From positions 1-6,062 of the forward strand of contig JBAYMH010000014.1 in the NCBI GenBank assembly GCA_041663645.1: DNA of 6,062 bases, written 5' to 3'. Position 1 is the first letter of the stretch, and each line of letters starts with the position of its first letter. The position numbers and the translations under genes are program-made. The DNA is from Minisyncoccus sp023229485 (GTDB lineage Bacteria; Patescibacteriota; Minisyncoccia; Minisyncoccales; Minisyncoccaceae). The notes below the pieces were generated by a model. That model ran no database searches and was not told the DNA's origin. It saw only the letters and a list, made by a program, of their open reading frames with translations. Of this stretch, positions 1-4,259 are shown piece after piece.

Positions 1-17
1 GGGCGATACAGGACTCG
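1..17 (-). repeat. Distal direct copy of tRNA-Val(UAC) 3' end
   Basis: Minus-strand CGAGTCCTGTATCGCCC, covering the 3' part of the T loop, the T-stem 3' strand and the acceptor 3' strand. It differs from the tRNA gene's own 3' end (120-136) at one position. Here the acceptor strand reads ATCGCCC, which pairs perfectly with the tRNA 5' strand GGGCGAT. The copy in the gene reads ATTGCCC and leaves a G-U pair. No tRNA 5' half is visible, so this is a fragment and not a gene. The discriminator position is outside the window. Confidence 0.75.
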
Positions 18-90
18 TCTTCGCATCAGTTTTTGCTAAAACTGGCTCAGACTGACTTTTGTGCCAGTCGCAACAAAAGTCTTCTCGTCC
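1..90 (-). repeat. tRNA-Val-associated palindromic repeat unit (unit A)
   Basis: GC-rich unit lying 3' of tRNA-Val(UAC). Its left end (1-17) repeats the 3' end of that tRNA (120-136) at 16 of 17 positions. Its right end (79-90, GTCTTCTCGTCC) is a degenerate inverted version of the same motif. Inside are a hairpin at 27-44 (CAGTTTT, loop TGCT, AAAACTG) and a second at 54-81 (perfect 9-bp stem GACTTTTGT/ACAAAAGTC, 10-nt loop). Bases 19-70 align with 1413-1464 of the tRNA-Ile-associated unit at roughly seven in ten positions by eye, including CTTCGCATC, GCTCAG-like and CCAGTCG blocks. There is no open reading frame. The unit may continue beyond the window edge. Confidence 0.7.
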
Positions 91-118
91 TTTTCCGTTA
101 TTCCTTATTCAATTCGTG

Positions 119-191
119 TGGGCAATACAGGACTCGAACCTGTGGCCTCATCGGTGTAAACGATGCGCTCTACCAACTGAGCTAATCGCCC
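119..191 (-). tRNA. tRNA-Val, anticodon TAC
   Basis: Complete class I cloverleaf on the minus strand. The acceptor GGGCGAT pairs with ATTGCCC with one G-U at 5-68. The D stem is GCTC/GAGC with an AGTTGGTA loop. The anticodon stem is CATCG/CGATG with loop TTTACAC, giving anticodon UAC (reads GUA and GUG). The T arm is ACAGG-TTCGAGT-CCTGT. The discriminator is A and the next bases are CAC, so CCA is not encoded and must be added by CCA-transferase. A TATAAT-like hexamer lies only 3 bp upstream, too close to be a normal promoter, so the tRNA may be transcribed from upstream through tRNA-Leu. It is followed by repeat unit A. Confidence 0.95.
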
Positions 192-280
192 AAAATTATA
201 TAAATTAAATTGCTTCGCTGTTCCACAAAGCACCTTGGCAAACAACACTATAAAGAAGGGATTTTGCTATTCCTGTAATT

Positions 281-353
281 GGAAGGGACTTGACCTTCAT
301 CCCTTTCTCTTCAGGCTGGGTTCGCCACCGGTCGTGGATCACCCGTTCAAGTC
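281..353 (-). repeat. tRNA-Leu-associated palindromic repeat unit (unit B, distal)
   Basis: Bounded by GGGACTTGA (285-293) and its inverted partner TTCAAGTC (346-353), both matching the T arm of tRNA-Leu(GAG). The interior (about 310-335, AGGCTGGGTTCGCC then ACCGGTCG) matches the tRNA-Ile unit around 1444-1464 (AGGCTGGCTCGCG then ACCAGTCG), so the units are related. It directly abuts the next unit: CCCGTTCAAGTC recurs at 342-353 and 435-446, and AGGGACTTGACCTT at 284-297 and 363-376. Noncoding. The remaining bases 192-280 are AT-rich spacer in which I see nothing assignable. Confidence 0.65.
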
Positions 354-355
354 TT

Positions 356-447
356 GGCGGGGAGGGACTTGACCTTTAAATAAATTTCTACTGAAATTTT
401 TTAAAGGCTGGGCTCGGGCTCAGACAGCCCTCCGCCCGTTCAAGTCC
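356..447 (-). repeat. tRNA-Leu-associated palindromic repeat unit (unit C, proximal)
   Basis: Begins with GGCGGGGAGGGACTTGA (356-372), an exact 17-bp direct copy of the tRNA-Leu 3' end at 507-523. It ends with the inverted copy GTTCAAGTCC (438-447). The interior has a long AT-rich hairpin at 374-406: CTTTAAA and AAATTTC pair with GAAATTT and TTTAAAG, with one bulged T at 381 and loop TACT. A GC-rich segment with GGGCTC/GAGCCC-type pairing follows, containing the CTCAGAC motif seen in units A and E. The apical loop TACT (AGTA on the minus strand) is shared with unit E, and unit A has TGCT. Noncoding. Confidence 0.7.
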
Positions 448-525
448 TTCCCCTGCCAGAATAAATTATGTATAGTAATAAATTACTATACATAATTTAT
501 CTGGTGGGCGGGGAGGGACTTGAAC
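438..525 (-). repeat. Long inverted repeat joining tRNA-Leu 3' end to an AT-rich perfect hairpin
   Basis: The centre is a perfect 19-bp stem, 461-479 with 482-500, closed by a 2-base loop. It is extended by CCAG (456-459) with CTGG (501-504), where CTGG contains the encoded CCA of tRNA-Leu. Beyond that, GTTCAAGTCC (438-447) mirrors GGACTTGAAC (516-525) of the tRNA T arm, with imperfect C-rich/G-rich pairing between. No T tract follows on the minus strand, so it is not a typical intrinsic terminator. In the transcript the tRNA-Leu 3' strand could pair with this trailer instead of forming its own acceptor and T stems. Confidence 0.8.
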
Positions 526-588
526 CCTCACGGGAGTAATCCCCTATGCACCTCAAGCATAGATGTCTGCCGATTCCATCACTCGCCC
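505..588 (-). tRNA. tRNA-Leu, anticodon GAG
   Basis: Class II tRNA on the minus strand. The acceptor GGGCGAG faces CCCGCCC, and the D arm is ATG-GAATCGGCAGA-CAT. The anticodon stem is TATGC/GCATA with loop TTGAGGT (anticodon GAG, reads CUC and CUU). It has a long variable arm (GGG/CCC stem) and a T arm GAGGG-TTCAAGT-CCCTC. The discriminator is A, and CCA is encoded next to it (504-502). The oddity is an A-C mismatch at acceptor pair 6-67. The gene lies 49 bp after the rplS stop and is followed by a long inverted repeat and two palindromic units built from copies of its 3' end. Confidence 0.93.
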
Positions 589-615
589 AAAAATTTTTGA
601 ATTATTTATTCAAAA
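589..615 (-). terminator. Possible weak AT-rich terminator after rplS
   Basis: On the minus strand an 8-bp stem TTTTGAAT/ATTCAAAA (615-608 with 602-595) with a 5-nt loop is followed by ATTTTT, ending directly at the first base of tRNA-Leu. The stem has only one G-C pair, so termination would be inefficient. It could equally be a simple AT-rich spacer or an RNase processing region in a joint rplS-tRNA-Leu transcript. Confidence 0.35.
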
Positions 616-637
616 TAAAACCCACTTGTAAATCAGC

Positions 638-1165
638 TTATTCTTCAACAGCAGCCTCTTTTTTATCCATTGAAACTGTTTTTAATCGAGCTTTTCTTCC
701 TTTAGCATCTCTTAAGTAATAAAGCTTTGATCTTCTTGTCTTAGTTCTTTTCATTACTTCGATTTTGCTAAGCGAAGGTGAATGTATTGGAAAAATTTTC
801 TCTACTCCAATACCTCCAATAACTTTTCTTACTGTAATAGTGCCAGTAACGCCTTTTCCGTGCTTACAAGCCAAAACCTGTCCTTCAAATATTTGGACTC
901 TTTCCTTGTTGTTTTTTTCTTTAAGTATTTGATGAACCCTAACAGTATCTCCTGGTCTAATGTCAGGCAAATCAGCTTTAAGATTAGCTTCTATAATACC
1001 GATATGTTCAACTTCTGGTTCAGTAATTTCAATAGCAGGCTCAGCATCAATAACCTCTGTAGTTTCAGTGGTTTCATCAACAGCTTCAGCGGTTTCAGTA
1101 GCATCTTCGGCAACTTCAACAACTCCCTCTTGAATTTCGGCTTCTTTTTTAATTTCTTCTGTCAT
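638..1165 (-). CDS. rplS: Large-subunit ribosomal protein L19 with an acidic N-terminal extension
   Basis: Structural protein of the 50S subunit, located at the subunit interface. The product is 175 residues; bacterial L19 is usually about 115. The conserved core starts near residue 56 and carries the family signatures: RPGDTVRV (70-77), the IFEGQV block (92-97), TVRK (111-114), GVEKIFPIHSP (120-130) and RRSKLYYLR (144-152). Residues 1-55 form a low-complexity extension with about 20 Glu/Asp and only two Lys, rich in Thr and Ala. No internal Met occurs before the core, so the ATG at 1165 is the only reasonable ATG start. No Shine-Dalgarno lies at the usual distance (an AAGGAAG is about 25 nt away). 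The gene starts 33 nt after the encoded CCA of tRNA-Val(GAC), which suggests a tRNA-mRNA dicistron with a 5' end made by tRNA 3' processing. It is not beside rpsP/trmD, its usual partners in many bacteria. Confidence 0.95.
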   Translation of the reverse strand: MTEEIKKEAEIQEGVVEVAEDATETAEAVDETTETTEVIDAEPAIEITEPEVEHIGIIEANLKADLPDIRPGDTVRVHQILKEKNNKERVQIFEGQVLACKHGKGVTGTITVRKVIGGIGVEKIFPIHSPSLSKIEVMKRTKTRRSKLYYLRDAKGRKARLKTVSMDKKEAAVEE

Positions 1166-1200
1166 TTTTTTATTGGATTCACTTAATTATTCTTCCTTGG

Positions 1201-1274
1201 TGGGCGTATCCTGACTCGAACAGGAGACCTTTACGATGTCAACGTAACGCTCTAACCAACTGAGCTATACGCCC
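1201..1274 (-). tRNA. tRNA-Val, anticodon GAC
   Basis: Class I cloverleaf on the minus strand with a perfect acceptor GGGCGTA/TACGCCC. The D stem is GCTC/GAGC with loop AGTTGGTTA. The anticodon stem is TTACG/CGTAA with loop TTGACAT (anticodon GAC, reads GUC and GUU). The T arm is TCCTG-TTCGAGT-CAGGA. The discriminator is A and the following bases (1200-1198) encode CCA. It has its own promoter about 25 bp upstream and lies 33 bp (after CCA) before rplS. Unlike the other three tRNAs in the window it has no palindromic unit at its 3' side. Together with tRNA-Val(UAC) it covers all four Val codons. Confidence 0.96.
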
Positions 1275-1280
1275 GCTAAG

Positions 1281-1346
1281 GAGATTAACGATATTCCTAT
1301 TTAAGCAAATTACACGATAAAAGTCAATAAATGGAACATTAATCTC
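1281..1346. repeat. Imperfect dyad around the tRNA-Val(GAC) promoter
   Basis: GAGATTAA (1281-1288) and TTCC (1294-1297) are mirrored by GGAA (1333-1336) and TTAATCTC (1339-1346), with a 3-base difference in inner spacing. The dyad encloses both promoter hexamers. Its downstream arm alone would lie in a transcript started here, so if functional it would act as a DNA site or only in read-through RNA. It could be chance in AT-rich DNA, though the outer 8 bp are perfect. Confidence 0.4.
1299..1327 (-). promoter_or_regulatory. Sigma70-type promoter for tRNA-Val(GAC) and rplS
   Basis: On the minus strand, TTGACT (1327-1322, five of six to consensus) is separated by 17 bp from TTAAAT (1304-1299, four of six). 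The latter is preceded by TGC as an extended -10. The expected start is near 1292, leaving a leader of under 20 nt before the tRNA 5' end. It is the nearest recognisable promoter for rplS, which lacks one of its own in the 33-nt gap after the tRNA. Confidence 0.65.
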
Positions 1347-1386
1347 TTTTGCTGTTTTTAATAATAAATTGTAATCAGTAATTTTT

Positions 1387-1518
1387 CTCCGGCCCGACTC
1401 GGCCTCAGACACCTTCGCATCGGTTCTTACTAGAAACCGACTCAGGCTGGCTCGCGACCAGTCGTCGCTCCGCCGTTAATTTTTCAAATTAACCCTCCGT
1501 CTTCGAGTCCATCCGTGC
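1387..1518 (-). repeat. tRNA-Ile-associated palindromic repeat unit (unit E)
   Basis: GC-rich noncoding unit 3' of tRNA-Ile. The right end TTCGAGTCCATCC (1502-1514) is an inverted copy of the T arm/acceptor of tRNA-Ile (1576-1588). The left end (1387-1401, CTCCGGCCCGACTCG) looks like the 3' end of some other tRNA. Bases 1413-1464 are homologous to 19-70 in unit A. The hairpin CGGTT..AACCG (1421-1439) replaces CAGTT..AACTG of unit A with a paired A-T to G-C change. An 8-bp hairpin GTTAATTT/AAATTAAC lies at 1475-1493, and GGCTGG/CCAGTC can pair around 1446-1463. This unit and the hairpin next to it fill most of the gap between tRNA-Ile and tRNA-Val(GAC). Confidence 0.7.
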
Positions 1519-1588
1519 TTTATAGTATTTACTTAAAGAGACATAAATGTCTCTTTAAGTAAATAATGTGCGCGTGGATGGACTCGAA
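1502..1588 (-). repeat. Long inverted repeat joining tRNA-Ile 3' end to an AT-rich perfect hairpin
   Basis: Perfect 18-bp stem, 1526-1543 with 1548-1565, loop TAAA, placed 4 bp from the last acceptor/discriminator base of tRNA-Ile. It is flanked by TTCGAGTCCATCC (1502-1514) and its exact complement GGATGGACTCGAA (1576-1588), which is the tRNA-Ile T arm. The architecture is the same as downstream of tRNA-Leu, but the AT stem sequence is unrelated. No T tract follows on the minus strand. Confidence 0.8.
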
Positions 1589-1642
1589 CCATCGACCTTC
1601 CGCTTATAAGGCGGATGCTCTAACCACCTGAGCTACACGCGC
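1569..1642 (-). tRNA. tRNA-Ile, anticodon TAT
   Basis: Class I cloverleaf on the minus strand with a perfect acceptor GCGCGTG/CACGCGC. The D stem is GCTC/GAGC with loop AGGTGGTTA. The anticodon stem is TCCGC/GCGGA with loop CTTATAA (anticodon UAU, reads AUA). The T arm is GATGG-TTCGAGT-CCATC. The discriminator is A, followed by CAT, so CCA is not encoded. Most bacteria read AUA with a CAU anticodon carrying lysidine, so an unmodified-type UAU tRNA is less common, though known. It begins 9 bp after the stop of the HTH gene, whose 3' end holds its promoter. Confidence 0.95.
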
Positions 1643-1651
1643 AAAATGCTT

Positions 1652-2314
1652 CTACTTTATATAATAATCATTCAATACTTTCAACCCCATAAGAACTCTT
1701 TCTGATAATCTTGCATCCCCTATTTTTAAATTACAGGTTCCATGCCCAAATCCTTTCTTATGATTTATATTTTTACTGATACTATCTTTTATATATGGAT
1801 TATCAAATTGCAGTTTGGATATTTCTAGCACTTCTGTCCAAAAACTAATCTCTTTATTAATATCCATGTCTTTATAAAGATGTAAATTAATTCTCAGTTT
1901 CTCTTTTTTAACATTCCAACATTTTTCTAACCAAGACATAAAAAATTTAATAACCGCTGGATCGGTATTCGAAATAGAAATTCTTGTAAAATCATTTTTT
2001 GATCCTTCTCCCCAATAGAGGAAAAAACCAGCAAGATATAGTTCTTTTTTGCTCAAAGGAAGTATCCTTTTCTTTTCTTCGTTATAAAAATCGTTTAATC
2101 TTGCCTCCTTTTTCTTTCTTTTTGTTTCGCGACAACGCTCTATTTTTTGTTCTGAGCCTTTAAGCTCTTTAATTCTTTCCTCTGATAAAGGAAAATCCTT
2201 AAGCCACGAACTTAAAGTACTCTTACTAATTCCTAAAAACCCTTTTATTTGACTATAGCTTAAACCTTTTTTTCTTAAGCTAATAGCTTTTTGTTTTTCA
2301 AGTAATCTAGACAT
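1652..2314 (-). CDS. HTH protein with a LAGLIDADG-like domain, possible homing-type endonuclease or regulator
   Basis: The 220-residue product begins with a helix-turn-helix (about 6-39; SYSQIKGFLGISKSTLSSWL) of the resolvase/transposase type. A Lys/Arg/Glu-rich linker follows (about 45-85). The C-terminal domain has a block LYLAGFFLYWGEGSK (92-106), which resembles a single LAGLIDADG motif with Glu103 in the acidic catalytic place. It is followed by ISNTDPAVIKFFMSWLE (114-130), a spacing seen in LAGLIDADG-type folds. With a single motif it would have to work as a dimer. The assignment is by eye and inferred; a non-catalytic DNA-binding regulator is the alternative. AAGG 7 nt before the ATG is the only normal-looking Shine-Dalgarno in the window and lies inside a dyad. 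The gene sits between ftsH and tRNA-Ile, and its last 30 bp carry the tRNA promoter. Confidence 0.75.
   Translation of the reverse strand: MSRLLEKQKAISLRKKGLSYSQIKGFLGISKSTLSSWLKDFPLSEERIKELKGSEQKIERCRETKRKKKEARLNDFYNEEKKRILPLSKKELYLAGFFLYWGEGSKNDFTRISISNTDPAVIKFFMSWLEKCWNVKKEKLRINLHLYKDMDINKEISFWTEVLEISKLQFDNPYIKDSISKNINHKKGFGHGTCNLKIGDARLSERVLMGLKVLNDYYIK
1656..1684 (-). promoter_or_regulatory. Sigma70-type promoter for tRNA-Ile, inside the HTH gene
   Basis: On the minus strand, TTGAAA (1684-1679) and TATAAA (1661-1656) each match consensus at five of six positions, with exactly 17 bp between them. The -10 ends 13 bp before the tRNA, so a start near 1649 would leave a leader of about 6-7 nt for RNase P. 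The promoter overlaps the last codons (LNDYYIK) of the upstream coding sequence. Confidence 0.75.
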
Positions 2315-2317
2315 AAT

Positions 2318-2361
2318 TGAACCTTAGAAGTATTTTTAAATTAGATACTCCCTAAGGTTCA
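2318..2361 (-). promoter_or_regulatory. Dyad overlapping the ribosome-binding site of the HTH gene
   Basis: TGAACCTTAG (2318-2327) is mirrored exactly by CTAAGGTTCA (2352-2361). Inner GTAT (2330-2333) and ATAC (2345-2348) also pair. In RNA the 3' arm contains the AAGG Shine-Dalgarno (2325-2322), and the hairpin ends 3 nt before the ATG at 2314. Folding would hide the ribosome site. The same dyad could be a DNA operator bound by the HTH protein itself. As a terminator for ftsH it is weak because no T tract follows. Confidence 0.6.
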
Positions 2362-2393
2362 TTTTATCAAAAATTTTACAAAAATACTACTCA

Positions 2394-4232
2394 CTACTTC
2401 TTTGTTTTTATGATTGCTTCAAATTCTTCTCTTTCTATTGTTTCTTTTTCCATTAGGACAGAAACTATTTTTTCAATCAAGTCTTTATTTTCTCTGATTA
2501 TATCTTCCGCTGTCTTTTCGGCTTTTTTAATAATAATCTCAACTTCTTTATCGATAGCTTGAGCAACACCTTCTGAATAATTTTTAGTTTCGCTAAATTC
2601 CCTATCCAGATATACCTCGACTTCTCTTTCTCCAAAAGTAATCGGTCCCAAGTTAGACATTCCATATTTTTTAACTATTCCCCTTGCTATCCTTGAAGCT
2701 TTTGATAGATCGTCTGAGGCTCCTGTCGAAACATCATTAAAAATAAATCTCTCGGTACAATATCCACCTAAAGCGACAGAAATACTTGACTCAAGCTCAG
2801 ACTTTGTTCGAAAATATCGCTCTTCTGATGGTACGTTGAGTGTATAGCCAGCAGCCATACCTCTTGAAATAATAGAAATTTTTCTAACTGGTTCGGCACT
2901 TGGAACTAAAGATGATACGAGAGCATGCCCTGCCTCGTGATAAGCAGTAATCTTTTTTTCTTTGTTTGATAGAACGTGACTTTTTCGTTCGGGTCCTAAC
3001 AAAACTTTTTCGATTGAAGTCAATAGATTGTCCTGAGTGATTGTCTTAGTTCCTTTTTTTGCAGCTAATATCGCTGCTTCATTAACTACATTTGACAAGT
3101 CAGCCCCCGAGAACCCTGGTGTTCTTTCGGCGACTTCTCTTAATTTTGCATTTTTATCCATCGGCTTACCTTCTGAATGAATAGATAAAATATCTTCTCT
3201 TTCTTGAATATCCGGTAGATTAATAACAACTTTTCTATCAAATCTTCCTGGACGAAGTAATGCGGGGTCCAAAACATCCGAACGATTAGTTGCTGCTAAG
3301 ATAATAATTTTATCATTTTGCTCAAAACCATCCATTTCTGTTAATAGCTGATTTAGTGTTTGTTCTCTCTCTTCGTGCCCACCTGTAATTGCTGGCCCTC
3401 TTGTTTTTCCAATACTATCAAGCTCGTCAATGAAAACAAGACAAGGTTGATGTTTTTTAGCTGATGCAAAGAGACTACGAACTCGCCCAGAACCAACACC
3501 AACAAACATTTCGACAAAAGAAGATCCTGCAACAGAGAAAAATGGTACATCGCTTTCTCCTGCAACTGCACGAGCAAGTAATGTTTTTCCACACCCAGCA
3601 GGTCCGACCAAAAGGACTCCTTTTGGAATTCTTGCACCCATTTTTAAATACTTGTCTGGATTTTTTAGAAAATCTACAATTTCTTTAAGCTCTTCCTTTT
3701 CTTCTTTTAGTCCCGCAACGTCTTTAAACGTAATCTTTTCTTTTGGTTGTCCTTCTGCTCCAAAAAGCTTTGCCTTTGCTTTTGTAAAATCAAAAGTCTG
3801 AGCAGCCCCTGTTTTTGCCTGTTTAAAAATCAACCAAAAGAAAATTCCAAAAATAATAAAAGGCAATATGATGAATAAAAATAATGCCCACATCCAATCA
3901 TATATTTCTGATACTTCACCAAAGACAAATGAAACGTTGCGTAACTTTTCTTTTTCTACTCCATAGTTAGTTAGTGCCTGCCCTATAGTATCATTAGTTT
4001 CTTTTTTTGTTTTAGCCTCGCTTTTATCTTTATAAGTAATTAAAAGCTCATCTTTATTGGATGTAACTTTTTCTACCTTTTCCGAATTAATATCTTGAAC
4101 AAGCTGAGTAATAGAAATTTCTTTTTTTTCTACAGTTGGCTTATTAAAAAAATTATAAAGCGCACCCAAAATCAAGAAAATAAGAACGACATAGAAAATA
4201 TTTAGAAGCAATCCCTTAATAGGACTTTTCAT
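2394..4232 (-). CDS. ftsH: ATP-dependent zinc metalloprotease FtsH (membrane AAA+ protease)
   Basis: Membrane-anchored hexameric protease that extracts and degrades membrane and short-lived cytosolic proteins. The 612 residues are close to the family's usual length. The order is TM1 (about 6-28), extracytoplasmic domain (30-110), TM2 (112-136) and AAA+ module (about 168-410). The AAA+ module has Walker A GPAGCGKT (210-217), pore loop FVGVG (243-247), Walker B LVFIDE (265-270) and second region of homology ATNRSDVLDPALLRPGRFDR with arginine fingers Arg327 and Arg330. The protease domain has zinc motif HEAGH (432-436) and likely third ligand Asp508 in GASDD. The tail is a Glu/Lys-rich helical region. 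All catalytic residues are present. Walker A is GPAGCGKT rather than the usual GPPGTGKT, which still fits GxxxxGKT. The start is 27 bp after the rpsA stop, with no Shine-Dalgarno and no promoter seen, so co-transcription with rpsA is likely. Confidence 0.98.
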   Translation of the reverse strand: MKSPIKGLLLNIFYVVLIFLILGALYNFFNKPTVEKKEISITQLVQDINSEKVEKVTSNKDELLITYKDKSEAKTKKETNDTIGQALTNYGVEKEKLRNVSFVFGEVSEIYDWMWALFLFIILPFIIFGIFFWLIFKQAKTGAAQTFDFTKAKAKLFGAEGQPKEKITFKDVAGLKEEKEELKEIVDFLKNPDKYLKMGARIPKGVLLVGPAGCGKTLLARAVAGESDVPFFSVAGSSFVEMFVGVGSGRVRSLFASAKKHQPCLVFIDELDSIGKTRGPAITGGHEEREQTLNQLLTEMDGFEQNDKIIILAATNRSDVLDPALLRPGRFDRKVVINLPDIQEREDILSIHSEGKPMDKNAKLREVAERTPGFSGADLSNVVNEAAILAAKKGTKTITQDNLLTSIEKVLLGPERKSHVLSNKEKKITAYHEAGHALVSSLVPSAEPVRKISIISRGMAAGYTLNVPSEERYFRTKSELESSISVALGGYCTERFIFNDVSTGASDDLSKASRIARGIVKKYGMSNLGPITFGEREVEVYLDREFSETKNYSEGVAQAIDKEVEIIIKKAEKTAEDIIRENKDLIEKIVSVLMEKETIEREEFEAIIKTKK

Positions 4233-4259
4233 AGGTTCTATATTTTATTAAAATTTCAA

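Noticed and set aside
1..17. A fifth tRNA gene ending at the window edge
   Set aside because: Only the T-arm/acceptor 3' part is present; toward 18-90 there is a palindromic unit in place of an anticodon arm.
18..119. Group I intron inside a tRNA
   Set aside because: The segment lies after a complete tRNA-Val and is too short for a catalytic core. No P7/P3-like pairing was seen.
195..200. TATAAT hexamer before tRNA-Val(UAC)
   Set aside because: It is only 3 bp from the tRNA, so a normal start would fall inside the gene, and no -35 lies 16-18 bp upstream.
210..260. Loss of FtsH function through altered Walker A
   Set aside because: The change is in ftsH codons 210-217 (GPAGCGKT, about 3582-3605); the invariant Gly, Lys and Thr are kept and all other catalytic motifs are intact.
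281..504. CRISPR array or integron attC array
   Set aside because: Repeats are two degenerate units with no regular spacers, and there are no cassettes, cas genes or integrase in view.
782..1186. Plus-strand open frame of 134 codons over rplS
   Set aside because: It is antisense to a clear L19 gene, and its Phe/Asn/Ser-rich composition is the mirror of the Glu/Lys-rich coding strand. No motif or ribosome site.
3353..3688. Open frames on both strands inside ftsH
   Set aside because: They overlap the AAA+ core of ftsH in other frames and show no recognisable domain.
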